This document shows, in pieces, positions 1 to 5,611 of a stretch of DNA of 6,873 nucleotides; the first letter of the stretch is position 1, and every line of letters begins with the position of its first letter. The notes beneath the pieces were generated by a model. The model was not told the DNA's origin. It saw only the letters and a program-made list of their open reading frames with translations, and made no database searches. The stretch is from Candidatus Faecousia faecipullorum. Its GTDB lineage: Bacteria; Bacillota; Clostridia; Oscillospirales; Oscillospiraceae. The stretch spans positions 1-6,873 of the forward strand of contig DVJG01000110.1 of the NCBI GenBank assembly GCA_018710805.1, in the 5' to 3' direction. The translations under genes and the position numbers were made by a program.

Positions 1-66
1 TTCAGGAGCCACAGGAGCCTCGGGCTCTGCAGGGGCTTCGGGAGCCTCAGGAGCCACGGGAGCCTC
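1..66 (-). repeat. degenerate short tandem repeat encoding Pro/Ala/Glu units
   Basis: On the + strand, variants of GGAGCC(T/A)C(A/G)GG recur several times between 1 and 66. In the coding (minus) direction they encode E-A-P-V-A-P-E-A-P-E-A-P-A-E-P-E-A-P-V-A-P-E-like units. The repeat runs off the window edge, so its full length is unknown. Such extended acidic proline-rich tails often act as spacers; copy number may vary between strains (inference). Confidence 0.6.
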
Positions 67-246
67 CTCATGGACGACCTCGACTTCAGGCATGGCCTCT
101 TCGCAGCAGGGGCACTTGGGCAGGCTGGCCCACAGCTTCTTTGCCCAGGCCACAATTTCCTCGCCGTAGGTGGCAACAATGTAGATAGCGCCGGCCACAG
201 CGGCCAGAGCGGTGACAACCTTCAAAATAGCATTCAGAGTTTTCAC
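1..246 (-). CDS. small membrane protein with CPCC motif and Pro/Ala/Glu-rich tail (partial, C-terminus off the window)
   Basis: I do not recognise the family. The frame opens with GTG at 246 and stays open to base 1, giving 82 codons without a stop, so the C-terminus lies outside. The start is set by a perfect AGGAGG at 254-259, seven bases upstream, and by a promoter further upstream. Residues about 5-27 (NAILKVVTALAAVAGAIYIV region) form one hydrophobic helix. A short amphipathic stretch with two Trp (WAKKLWASLPK) follows, then K-C-P-C-C-E-E at 44-50, and from residue 61 a low-complexity acidic tail of APE/APV units. No cleavable signal peptide is obvious, so a single-pass anchor with an exposed tail is the likely topology (inference). 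The paired cysteines could bind metal or form disulfides, but nothing proves it. It is downstream of birA on the same strand but has its own promoter. The GTG start, RBS and consistent codon use make it a real gene; the function is unknown. Confidence 0.8.
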   Translation of the reverse strand, partial: MKTLNAILKVVTALAAVAGAIYIVATYGEEIVAWAKKLWASLPKCPCCEEAMPEVEVVHEEAPVAPEAPEAPAEPEAPVAPE

Positions 247-253
247 AGGACGA

Positions 254-259
254 CCTCCT
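254..259 (-). promoter_or_regulatory. ribosome binding site fixing the GTG start of the small membrane protein
   Basis: AGGAGG on the minus strand, seven bases before GTG at 246. It is a perfect anti-16S match and decides in favour of the non-ATG start. Confidence 0.8.
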
Positions 260-279
260 AATGGTTTTTATTCCTTCCC

Positions 280-308
280 AGTATAACCAATTCTCGGGAA
301 AAAAGCAA
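280..308 (-). promoter_or_regulatory. promoter of the small membrane protein
   Basis: On the minus strand there is TTGCTT (303-308) as -35, a 17 bp spacer and TATACT (280-285) as -10. Transcription would start near 273, giving a leader of about 27 bases that contains the AGGAGG. The spacing and -10 are close to the housekeeping sigma consensus. It lies between the end of birA and the small gene, so the latter can be expressed independently of the upstream operon. Confidence 0.65.
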
Positions 309-340
309 GGACGTTTTTGGAAAGTTTACAAAGTTCTCTG

Positions 341-1138
341 TTATACGTACCCGTACATCCCCCGGACGCTGACTTCCCCGGAGCTGACAGCTTCCATATG
401 CCCGTCCGGGAAGCGGACAATCAGTGCGCCGTCGTTGTCAATATCACAGGCGAAACCATGCCGGACTTCTTCACCCCGGACCAGGGAAATGTGCTGGCCC
501 ACGGTTACGCAGTCCTTCCGATACTGAAAAAGGATTTCTTTCTTTCCTCTCAGAAGGTTTTTATCCATTTCCCACAGGCTTTCCAGCTCGGCGGCGGCCA
601 GCTTCCAGCGGTCAACGGCAGACCCTGTGACCATGGAAAGGGAGGCGGCAACGTCCCGGATTTCGGGCGGGAAATCCTGGGCGCTCTGACAGCAGTTGAT
701 GCCGATGCCCACAATGGCGTAGTCAAATTTTCCCTCGGCGGTAAAGCCCAGCTCCGTCAGGATGCCGCCGAGCTTCCGCTTCTCCCAGACCAGGTCGTTG
801 GTCCACTTGATTCCGGGGCGGAATCCCGCCGCCTTTTCCACGGCGTCGCACATGGCGCACCCTGCGGCGCAGGTCAAATGCATGATGTCCTGGGCTTCGC
901 AGGGAGGGCGCAGGAGCATGCTGAGATACACGCCCATATTGGCGGGAGACTGGAAGGTTCTTCCCCGACGGCCCCGGCCGCCCGTCTGGTGGTCTGCCAC
1001 TATGGCAGTGCCGTGAGGCGCGCCGGCTTTTGCCAGTGCTTTCAGGCGGTTGTTGGTGGAATCCACCTGGGAGAGAATGGTAAGGCTCCCCCGCCAGGGA
1101 TAGGCGGGGGAGAGGTAATTTTGGATTATTTCTTCCAT
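341..1138 (-). CDS. birA: biotin--[acetyl-CoA-carboxylase] ligase, monofunctional (no HTH)
   Basis: Joins biotin to AMP and then to the target lysine of biotin carrier proteins such as AccB, in the cytoplasm. The 265-residue protein has the class II BPL/LplA-like catalytic core. S-T-N lies at 27-29, the adenylate-binding loop GRGRRGRTFQSP at 54-65, KWTNDLVW with the catalytic-position Lys111, KLGGILTE at 122-129 and GIGIN at 144-148; a C-terminal SH3-like domain runs from about 210 to 262. There is no N-terminal winged helix, so it is a group I ligase that should not repress biotin genes itself. Start: an in-frame ATG at 1249 exists, but its extra 37 residues overlap the upstream gene and do not look like BPL, whereas MEEIIQNYLS at 1138 begins one base after the upstream TGA. 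No good Shine-Dalgarno sits there, so translation is probably coupled. Usual family substitutions: Phe for the common Trp in the GRGRRG loop, and Thr for Pro in KWPND. Confidence 0.93.
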   Translation of the reverse strand: MEEIIQNYLSPAYPWRGSLTILSQVDSTNNRLKALAKAGAPHGTAIVADHQTGGRGRRGRTFQSPANMGVYLSMLLRPPCEAQDIMHLTCAAGCAMCDAVEKAAGFRPGIKWTNDLVWEKRKLGGILTELGFTAEGKFDYAIVGIGINCCQSAQDFPPEIRDVAASLSMVTGSAVDRWKLAAAELESLWEMDKNLLRGKKEILFQYRKDCVTVGQHISLVRGEEVRHGFACDIDNDGALIVRFPDGHMEAVSSGEVSVRGMYGYV

Positions 1139-1139
1139 G

Positions 1140-2558
1140 TCAGTCAATGTCGGGAAGCACTTCCTCGGGAACCTTGTCCAGAATTTCCGGATGGGCCAGA
1201 ATGCGCTTATAGTGCTTGAAGAAGGCGGCATAGTAGAAGCCATCCACAATGCGCTCGTCCACAGTAAACCGGGCGTCCACGTACTTGCGCTGGACCACAG
1301 TGCCGTCCTCCTGGACTTCCGTCGCCCGGCGCTTCATGCCGAAGGACACGAAAGCTGGGATATTGCCGAAGTTGTACAGATGGTGATACACAGGGGGGAT
1401 GCCCAGGCTGCCCATGGAAGTCATGAAGAGAGAGCCGTGGAAGGGGCTCAGCTCCAGCAGGAACTTGGGGAGCATACCGAAGTAGTCGAGCAGTTTCAGG
1501 AGCCACACCACAAACTTGAGCAGCACTCCGGGGATGAGGGCGAACAGCCAGGTCACGCTGTCAAGGCCGGAGTCGGAGGTCTCGTTTTTAGCTGCCTCCA
1601 CAGCGGCCTGGAGCTTCCGGTAAACGTCGTCGGCGGTATCTCTGGGGGAGAGATGAAGCTTCACCACGGAATCGGGAGCCTTGGTGGTCATCTGCGTCTT
1701 CACGGTGATGCAGAACTGGATGTCCTCGCCCCGGGAGTAGACCCGCTGGCCGGAGAGAAAGCGGTTTAGTGCCGGGTAGCGGCAGACAGAGCGGCAGTAA
1801 GCCGTCAGCAGGACGTGCATGATGCCGAAGTTCGTCAGGCCCTCCCGGCGCTTCTGCCGGATGTAGCGGTCGATCTGGGTGATCTCAAAGGAATCGGAGA
1901 AGAGGTTGGAGGATTCGTTCCGATGGACCATGAGGAAGGGAGAGACCTGGTCCATAGGGGGCTGGCTCCGCAGACGTCTTCCGTCCACCCGGTCGCCCCA
2001 GGTGGGATGGAATGCGCCGTCTGTGTGGACCTTCAGGGCGAAGACTTGCAGCAGCACACCCAGCAGCGCCAGAGCGTTGGGAAGCAGAGGCAGCAGATCC
2101 TTAGGCTGATAGGTCAGAAGTGCCGTCCGGTAGACGTACAGCAAATACGCCAGAGGTGCGCCCACCACAGGCAGCAGGAACATAGGGGCGTAGCCCTTGT
2201 TTCCGGCGGTGATTTCTGTGTACAGGAAGGCTGCGAAGAACAGGGCGATCCAGAAAAGCCACATGAGGAGCCTGCTTGTGGCGTTGTCATGGACCCAGAT
2301 GCCGGAGTAAATGGCCATCATCCACACGGGGATGGCGGTCTTATAGAACCGTTCGGTTCCGTCCAGCAGGGCGATGAGCATGTACAAAATGGTTGCCGTG
2401 ACAGGCAGGACGATTTGGCTCCACAGGAAGCGGCTGTCCTCGGACCCTTTCACACCGAGGATGCCTATGCGGGCCACTGCCGAAACCACCATGCACAAGG
2501 CCATCAGCCAGGTCAACACGCTTCTGCGGTTGACATAGAGATGAATTTTGGCTTTCAT
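1140..2558 (-). CDS. polytopic membrane protein with C-terminal CAT/E2-like acyltransferase domain
   Basis: A 472-residue protein in two parts. Residues about 13-175 contain six hydrophobic helices (roughly 13-34, 44-66, 71-90, 97-117, 122-143, 153-175). From about 186 onward the sequence resembles the trimeric chloramphenicol acetyltransferase / 2-oxoacid dehydrogenase E2 catalytic fold: GDRVDGRRLR, then the HRNESSNLF strand, SMGSLGIPPVYHHLYNFG (381-398), and DERIVDGFYY near the end. No lipoyl or E1/E3-binding domain is present, so it is not a normal E2. The catalytic HxxxDG motif reads E-R-I-V-D-G (435-440), Glu where His is expected. An extra hydrophobic stretch at 334-363 may contact the membrane. 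Clostridia carry a family of such proteins, usually annotated 'subunit E2', whose substrate is unknown. Start: an upstream ATG at 2639 overlaps the preceding stop as ATGA, but the intervening bases are T-rich, unlike coding DNA here, and contain a promoter; 2558 is preferred, with moderate certainty. Confidence 0.85.
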   Translation of the reverse strand: MKAKIHLYVNRRSVLTWLMALCMVVSAVARIGILGVKGSEDSRFLWSQIVLPVTATILYMLIALLDGTERFYKTAIPVWMMAIYSGIWVHDNATSRLLMWLFWIALFFAAFLYTEITAGNKGYAPMFLLPVVGAPLAYLLYVYRTALLTYQPKDLLPLLPNALALLGVLLQVFALKVHTDGAFHPTWGDRVDGRRLRSQPPMDQVSPFLMVHRNESSNLFSDSFEITQIDRYIRQKRREGLTNFGIMHVLLTAYCRSVCRYPALNRFLSGQRVYSRGEDIQFCITVKTQMTTKAPDSVVKLHLSPRDTADDVYRKLQAAVEAAKNETSDSGLDSVTWLFALIPGVLLKFVVWLLKLLDYFGMLPKFLLELSPFHGSLFMTSMGSLGIPPVYHHLYNFGNIPAFVSFGMKRRATEVQEDGTVVQRKYVDARFTVDERIVDGFYYAAFFKHYKRILAHPEILDKVPEEVLPDID

Positions 2559-2565
2559 GCTGTCC

Positions 2566-2594
2566 AGTATACCAAAGGGGAAGAGATTTGGCAA
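2566..2594 (-). promoter_or_regulatory. extended -10 promoter abutting the start of the membrane acyltransferase gene
   Basis: On the minus strand: TTGCCA (2589-2594), 17 bp spacer ending in TGG, and TATACT (2566-2571). The TGn before the -10 makes it an extended -10 promoter. Only seven bases separate the -10 from ATG at 2558, so the predicted transcript begins at or next to the A of the start codon. That implies a leaderless message, or a later start codon. Confidence 0.6.
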
Positions 2595-2635
2595 GAAAAA
2601 AGTAAAGAAAACAAGAAAACTCCCGAAAGAAAGCG

Positions 2636-3505
2636 TCATCCCAGACGGCGTTTCAGTTCCGCAATGTGGGCAGGGGTGGTGCCGCAGCAGCCGCCCAGAA
2701 TTCGTCCTCCATTACCTTTGCAGGAAAGGCAGATATCCGCAAATTCCTCCGGGCTCATGTGATACTCCGCAATCCCCGTACTTCCGATGACAGGCGTTCC
2801 CGCATTGGGTTTGCACACCAGAGGAATTTTCACATACCGACGCAGTTTCGAGACGAGATAGGGGGTCATCATATCGGCGCTTACGCAGTTGAAGCCCACG
2901 GCGGCGGCGCCTGCCTGTTCCAGCTCCCGTAAAATCGGCCCTGCCTCCGCTCCGGAGAAGAGGGAGCCGTCAGACTGCATGGTGAAGGTGTAGAGCACCG
3001 CCCCGGCCCCTTCCAGCTCTGCGGCGGTGAGAATGGCCTCGGCCTCCTGGGGATAGAGCAGGGTCTCCGCCGCCAGCAGATCTGCGCCGCCGGCCAAGAG
3101 CCCCCGAATTTGCCGCTGGTAATTCTCCACCAGCAGATCGAAGGAGCCTGGGTCCCAGCTGTCGCAGAAGGTAGCAAGGGTGGTCAGATCTCCCGCAATG
3201 AGACATCCGGGGGCCGCAGACCGGGAGAGGGACACCAGCATTTCATTGATTTTTTCGGTTTCTTTTTCCAATCCCACCGCCTTTAATGCAATGGGCTGAG
3301 CCTGGAAGGTGGGGGCATAGACGATTTGACTTCCAGCCTCGGCGTAGCCGCGTTGAAGGGCCACCAGAGGTTCCGGATGTTCCAGAACCCACTGTTCGGT
3401 ACAGCAGCCCCTGGGCATTCCTGCGGCACGGAGATTGGACCCCGTAGCCCCGTCCAGCAGGCAGCCGTTTTCTGTGAATTTCCAAAATTCTTCTTTCGTC
3501 AGCAT
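2636..3505 (-). CDS. homocysteine S-methyltransferase family protein (single HCY-binding domain)
   Basis: A 289-residue Zn-dependent methyltransferase barrel that transfers a methyl group to homocysteine to give methionine. Visible signatures are DGATGSNL (18-25), VYAPTFQAQ (63-71), AAET (145-148), GFNC with Cys207, KPNAGTP (232-238) and GGCCGTTPAHI (271-281) with Cys273 and Cys274. The three cysteines are the expected zinc ligands. The KPNAG and GGCCGTTP segments resemble the HCY domain of MetH more than MmuM, but the folate- and cobalamin-binding domains are absent. The methyl donor (S-methylmethionine, or a corrinoid/folate carried by a partner protein) therefore cannot be settled from sequence. 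AAGGAGG five bases before ATG at 3505 sets the start. The gene is first on the leftward strand and diverges from the aminopeptidase gene; it ends at TGA 2636-2638, 77 bases before the preferred start of the next gene. Confidence 0.9.
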   Translation of the reverse strand: MLTKEEFWKFTENGCLLDGATGSNLRAAGMPRGCCTEQWVLEHPEPLVALQRGYAEAGSQIVYAPTFQAQPIALKAVGLEKETEKINEMLVSLSRSAAPGCLIAGDLTTLATFCDSWDPGSFDLLVENYQRQIRGLLAGGADLLAAETLLYPQEAEAILTAAELEGAGAVLYTFTMQSDGSLFSGAEAGPILRELEQAGAAAVGFNCVSADMMTPYLVSKLRRYVKIPLVCKPNAGTPVIGSTGIAEYHMSPEEFADICLSCKGNGGRILGGCCGTTPAHIAELKRRLG

Positions 3506-3536
3506 AGGGGCCTCCTTGATTTAATATGGTGCGGAC

Positions 3537-3565
3537 ATTATAGCGTAATTTTGAATTGAATGCAA
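3537..3565 (-). promoter_or_regulatory. promoter of the homocysteine methyltransferase gene
   Basis: On the minus strand: TTGCAT (3560-3565), 17 bp spacer, perfect TATAAT (3537-3542). The predicted start of transcription is near 3530, giving a leader of about 25 bases with the AGGAGG. The -35 is a poor match, offset by the perfect -10. Its -35 lies six bases from that of the opposing promoter. Confidence 0.65.
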
Positions 3566-3571
3566 TATCCA

Positions 3572-3600
3572 TTGACCTTTTGGGTAAAATCTGGTAGAAT
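3572..3600 (+). promoter_or_regulatory. extended -10 promoter of the aminopeptidase-acetyltransferase operon
   Basis: TTGACC (3572-3577), 17 bp spacer ending in TGG, TAGAAT (3595-3600). Transcription should begin near 3607, giving a leader of about 29 bases. It is back-to-back with the leftward promoter, so one bound regulator could affect both. Confidence 0.75.
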
Positions 3601-3620
3601 ACCTTTGCAAATTTGTTTCT

Positions 3621-3635
3621 AAGGAGCGTTACGCT
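3621..3635 (+). promoter_or_regulatory. ribosome binding site followed by a small hairpin before the aminopeptidase start
   Basis: AAGGAG at 3621-3626 is the Shine-Dalgarno, nine bases from ATG at 3636. The bases between, AGCG-TTA-CGCT (3625-3635), form an 11-base perfect inverted repeat that could fold as a four-pair stem with a three-base loop and would overlap the end of the Shine-Dalgarno. Alternatively it may be half of a DNA operator. Confidence 0.5.
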
Positions 3636-4859
3636 ATGAAGAAAACCGTTTTGAGAGAATACGCAAAGCTCATCGTCCGCTGCGGCGCGAATATTCAGAA
3701 GGGCCAGGAAGTCCTGATCTTTGCAGGACTGGATCAGCCTGAATTCGTCCAGATGGTGGTGGAGGAGGCCTATAAATGTAAGGCCAAGGAAGTCACCGTG
3801 AAGTGGAATTACCAGCCCCTGCAGAAGCTCCACGTCCGTTACCAGTCCGTGAAGACCCTGGGCGAAGTGAAGGAGTGGCAGAAGGCCCAGCAGGAGCACT
3901 ACTGCGAGGCAATTCCCGTCCGCATTTTCCTGGATTCCGACGATCCCGATGGCCTCAAGGGCGTCAATATGGAAAAATTCGCCAAGGCCCGTCAGCTGTC
4001 CTACCCCATTCTGAAGCCCTATATTGACCGCCGGGAAAATAAGGACCAGTGGTGCATTGCCGCAGTTCCCGGCGCCGCCTGGGCGAAAAAGGTCTTCCCC
4101 GGTATGCGGACCTCTGCCGCTATGGAAAAGCTGTGGGAGGCCATCCTCACCACATCCCGGGTCACGGAGGACCCCATTGCCGCCTGGAAGGAACACAATG
4201 ATGACCTGCATAAGCGCTGTGCTTACCTCAACAGCCTGCACATCCGTTCCCTCCACTATACCGCCGAAAACGGCACCGACCTGACGGTGGGCATGATTCC
4301 TGAGGGCGAGTGGAAGGGCGGCGGAGACACGTCTCTCCAGGGCATCTTCTTTAACCCCAACATCCCCACGGAGGAGTGCTTCATCTCCCCCAAGAAGGGC
4401 GAGGCTGAGGGAATTGTCTATTCCACCAAACCCCTTTCTTACCAGGGCCAGCTCATTGAAAACTTCTCTGTCCGGTTTGAAAATGGCAAGGCCGTGGAAG
4501 TGAAGGCGGAGAAGGGCGAGGAACTTCTGAAAACCATGGTTTCCATGGACGAGGGCGCAGCCTACCTGGGTGAGTGTGCCCTGGTTCCCCAGAAGAGCCC
4601 CATCTGCGAGAGCGGAATCCTGTTCTACAACACCCTCTTCGACGAGAATGCTGCCTGCCATCTTGCCCTTGGCATGGGCTTTGCCGACACCATTCAGAAT
4701 TTCCAGGAGAAGAGCCTGGAAGAGTGCCGCAGCCTGGGCATCAACGACTCCATGATTCACGAGGACTTCATGATCGGCTGTGACACCATGAACATTGACG
4801 GTATCTGCGAGGACGGCAGAGTTGTCCCCATTTTCCGCAATGGCAACTGGGCATTTTAA
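3636..4859 (+). CDS. M29 family metallo-aminopeptidase (AmpS/PepS type)
   Basis: A cytoplasmic dimetal exopeptidase that removes N-terminal residues from peptides. It has 407 residues, the usual family length, and no signal peptide. The N-terminal half (MKKTVLREYAKLIVRCG, then QKGQEVLIF) matches the family's substrate-shaping domain; the C-terminal half carries the metal site. Candidate ligands are Glu247 in NIPTEECF, Glu313 in LGECALVP, His342 in ACHLALGMGF, and His375 and Asp377 in IHEDFMIG. The spacing 66-29-33-2 is what I recall for the ligand set of characterised M29 enzymes, so the site appears complete. The closing FRNGNWAF is also typical. ATG at 3636 follows AAGGAG and a clear promoter. 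It is the first gene of an operon with the acetyltransferase, which starts four bases after its stop. The natural peptide preference cannot be read from sequence. Confidence 0.93.
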   Translation: MKKTVLREYAKLIVRCGANIQKGQEVLIFAGLDQPEFVQMVVEEAYKCKAKEVTVKWNYQPLQKLHVRYQSVKTLGEVKEWQKAQQEHYCEAIPVRIFLDSDDPDGLKGVNMEKFAKARQLSYPILKPYIDRRENKDQWCIAAVPGAAWAKKVFPGMRTSAAMEKLWEAILTTSRVTEDPIAAWKEHNDDLHKRCAYLNSLHIRSLHYTAENGTDLTVGMIPEGEWKGGGDTSLQGIFFNPNIPTEECFISPKKGEAEGIVYSTKPLSYQGQLIENFSVRFENGKAVEVKAEKGEELLKTMVSMDEGAAYLGECALVPQKSPICESGILFYNTLFDENAACHLALGMGFADTIQNFQEKSLEECRSLGINDSMIHEDFMIGCDTMNIDGICEDGRVVPIFRNGNWAF

Positions 4860-4863
4860 GACT

Positions 4864-5484
4864 ATGACGATTAAAGAGAAACAGCACTCCGGGGAGTTGT
4901 ACCTCCCTATGGATGAGGAGATTCTGCGGGAACAGCTGGTCTACCTGGACAGCCTCCGGGAGTATAATGAAATTCTCCACGTCCAGATGGAAAAGCGCAG
5001 AGAAAAGCTGAAGGAGATGTTCGCCGAAATCGGAGACGAGTGCTATGTGGAATCCCCCTTCTACTCCAATTTCGGCGGCCGGAACGTCCACTTCGGCAAC
5101 GGCGTCTACGCAAACTTCAACCTGACACTGGTGGACGATACCCATATCTATGTGGGAGACTACACCATGATCGGCCCCAATGTCACCATCGCCACAGCAG
5201 GCCATCCCATTCTCCCCCAATTGCGCCAGCAGGGTTTGCAGTACAATATGCCCGTCCGCATTGGCCGCAACTGCTGGCTGGGCGCAGGCGTCATCGTCCT
5301 GCCTGGGGTCACCATCGGGGACAACGTGGTCGTTGGCGCAGGAAGCGTGGTAACGAAGGACCTTCCGTCCAACGTGGTGGCCGTGGGCAGCCCCTGCCGG
5401 GTTCTGCGGGAAGTCGGCGAACACGACCGGCAGTTCTATTTCCGGGACCGCCGCCTGAATCCGGAGCTGCTTGCAGACGTTTAA
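4864..5484 (+). CDS. sugar O-acetyltransferase (LacA/Maa type, left-handed beta-helix)
   Basis: Transfers acetyl from acetyl-CoA to a hydroxyl of a sugar such as maltose, glucose or a galactoside; the cytoplasmic trimer is built on hexapeptide repeats. The 206 residues match the family. An N-terminal Mac domain runs MTIKEKQHSGELYLP to about residue 55, then hexapeptide coils begin around 60. Catalytic-position His114 lies in TAGHPILPQL, with N-CWLGAGVIVLPGVTIGDNVV following and a closing VVAVGSPCRVLREV. The first two thirds resemble LacA and Maa; the exact acceptor cannot be predicted. An in-frame ATG at 4795 would lie inside the upstream gene and add 23 unrelated residues, so 4864 is chosen, where the conserved Mac start falls. 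No strong Shine-Dalgarno precedes it, so it is probably translated by coupling after the aminopeptidase stop four bases upstream. No clear intrinsic terminator follows, so the transcript may read on into rpmE. Confidence 0.92.
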   Translation: MTIKEKQHSGELYLPMDEEILREQLVYLDSLREYNEILHVQMEKRREKLKEMFAEIGDECYVESPFYSNFGGRNVHFGNGVYANFNLTLVDDTHIYVGDYTMIGPNVTIATAGHPILPQLRQQGLQYNMPVRIGRNCWLGAGVIVLPGVTIGDNVVVGAGSVVTKDLPSNVVAVGSPCRVLREVGEHDRQFYFRDRRLNPELLADV

Positions 5485-5516
5485 AGAGCTTTTTTGAAAA
5501 ATACTGAAAAAAACAC

Positions 5517-5545
5517 TTGCAATCTGCGCCGGCTTGTGATATGAT
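5517..5545 (+). promoter_or_regulatory. extended -10 promoter of rpmE
   Basis: TTGCAA (5517-5522), 17 bp spacer ending in TGA, TATGAT (5540-5545). The predicted start of transcription is close to 5552, giving a leader of about 60 bases, longer than other leaders in this window. Confidence 0.75.
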
Positions 5546-5551
5546 ATCCGG

Positions 5552-5603
5552 GCGATTCAAGATTGCTTAGGGCATTTATGCCCTTTAACTGATACGAAAG
5601 AGG
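5552..5603 (+). promoter_or_regulatory. candidate structured rpmE leader with alternative pairings around the RBS
   Basis: Two hairpins can form in series. The first is GCGAT (5552-5556) with ATTGC (5562-5566) around a five-base loop, including one G-U pair. The second is the perfect AGGGCA-TTTA-TGCCCT (5569-5584). A competing pairing joins CCCTTT (5581-5586) to AAAGAGG (5597-5603, the Shine-Dalgarno), six pairs with one bulged A. The second hairpin and the competing stem share 5581-5584, so they exclude each other. Autoregulatory leaders are common for ribosomal protein genes and candidates for L31 have been proposed in several bacterial groups; whether this is one is inference. I see no AT-rich Zur-like operator. 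Confidence 0.45.
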
Positions 5604-5611
5604 TGAACGAA

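Noticed and set aside
247..340. Terminator expected after birA
   Set aside because: No stable hairpin with a T run on the minus strand; the T run at 299-304 belongs to the promoter spacer and -35 region of the next gene.
317..1219. 300-codon open frame on the plus strand opposite birA
   Set aside because: The minus frame has all biotin-ligase motifs; this one has none and is explained by codon bias.
2559..2639. Upstream 27-residue extension of the membrane acyltransferase from the ATG at 2639
   Set aside because: Not excluded, but base composition is T-rich and unlike the coding DNA around it, a good promoter lies in it, and MKAKIHLYVNRR is a more natural N-terminus. Kept as an alternative start only.
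2620..2655. Possible terminator at the end of the methyltransferase gene (CGTC-TGGGAT-GACG, then T-rich sequence on the minus strand)
   Set aside because: Only four contiguous pairs with bulges beyond, overlapping the stop codon, and the T-rich stretch is interrupted. Too weak to call.
1815..2762. 315-codon His/Gln-rich frame on the plus strand opposite the membrane acyltransferase
   Set aside because: Its His/Gln-rich composition is the usual antisense product of hydrophobic Leu/Val-rich coding sequence; it spans a promoter and a gene junction.
3243..4760. 505-codon open frame on the minus strand opposite the aminopeptidase
   Set aside because: It is antisense to a gene with intact M29 motifs, runs through the divergent promoter region into the methyltransferase in another frame, and shows no domain I recognise. 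Long antisense frames are common with GC-rich third positions.
5485..5516. Possible terminator after the acetyltransferase gene
   Set aside because: There are A and T runs, but no stem of more than a few pairs precedes them.
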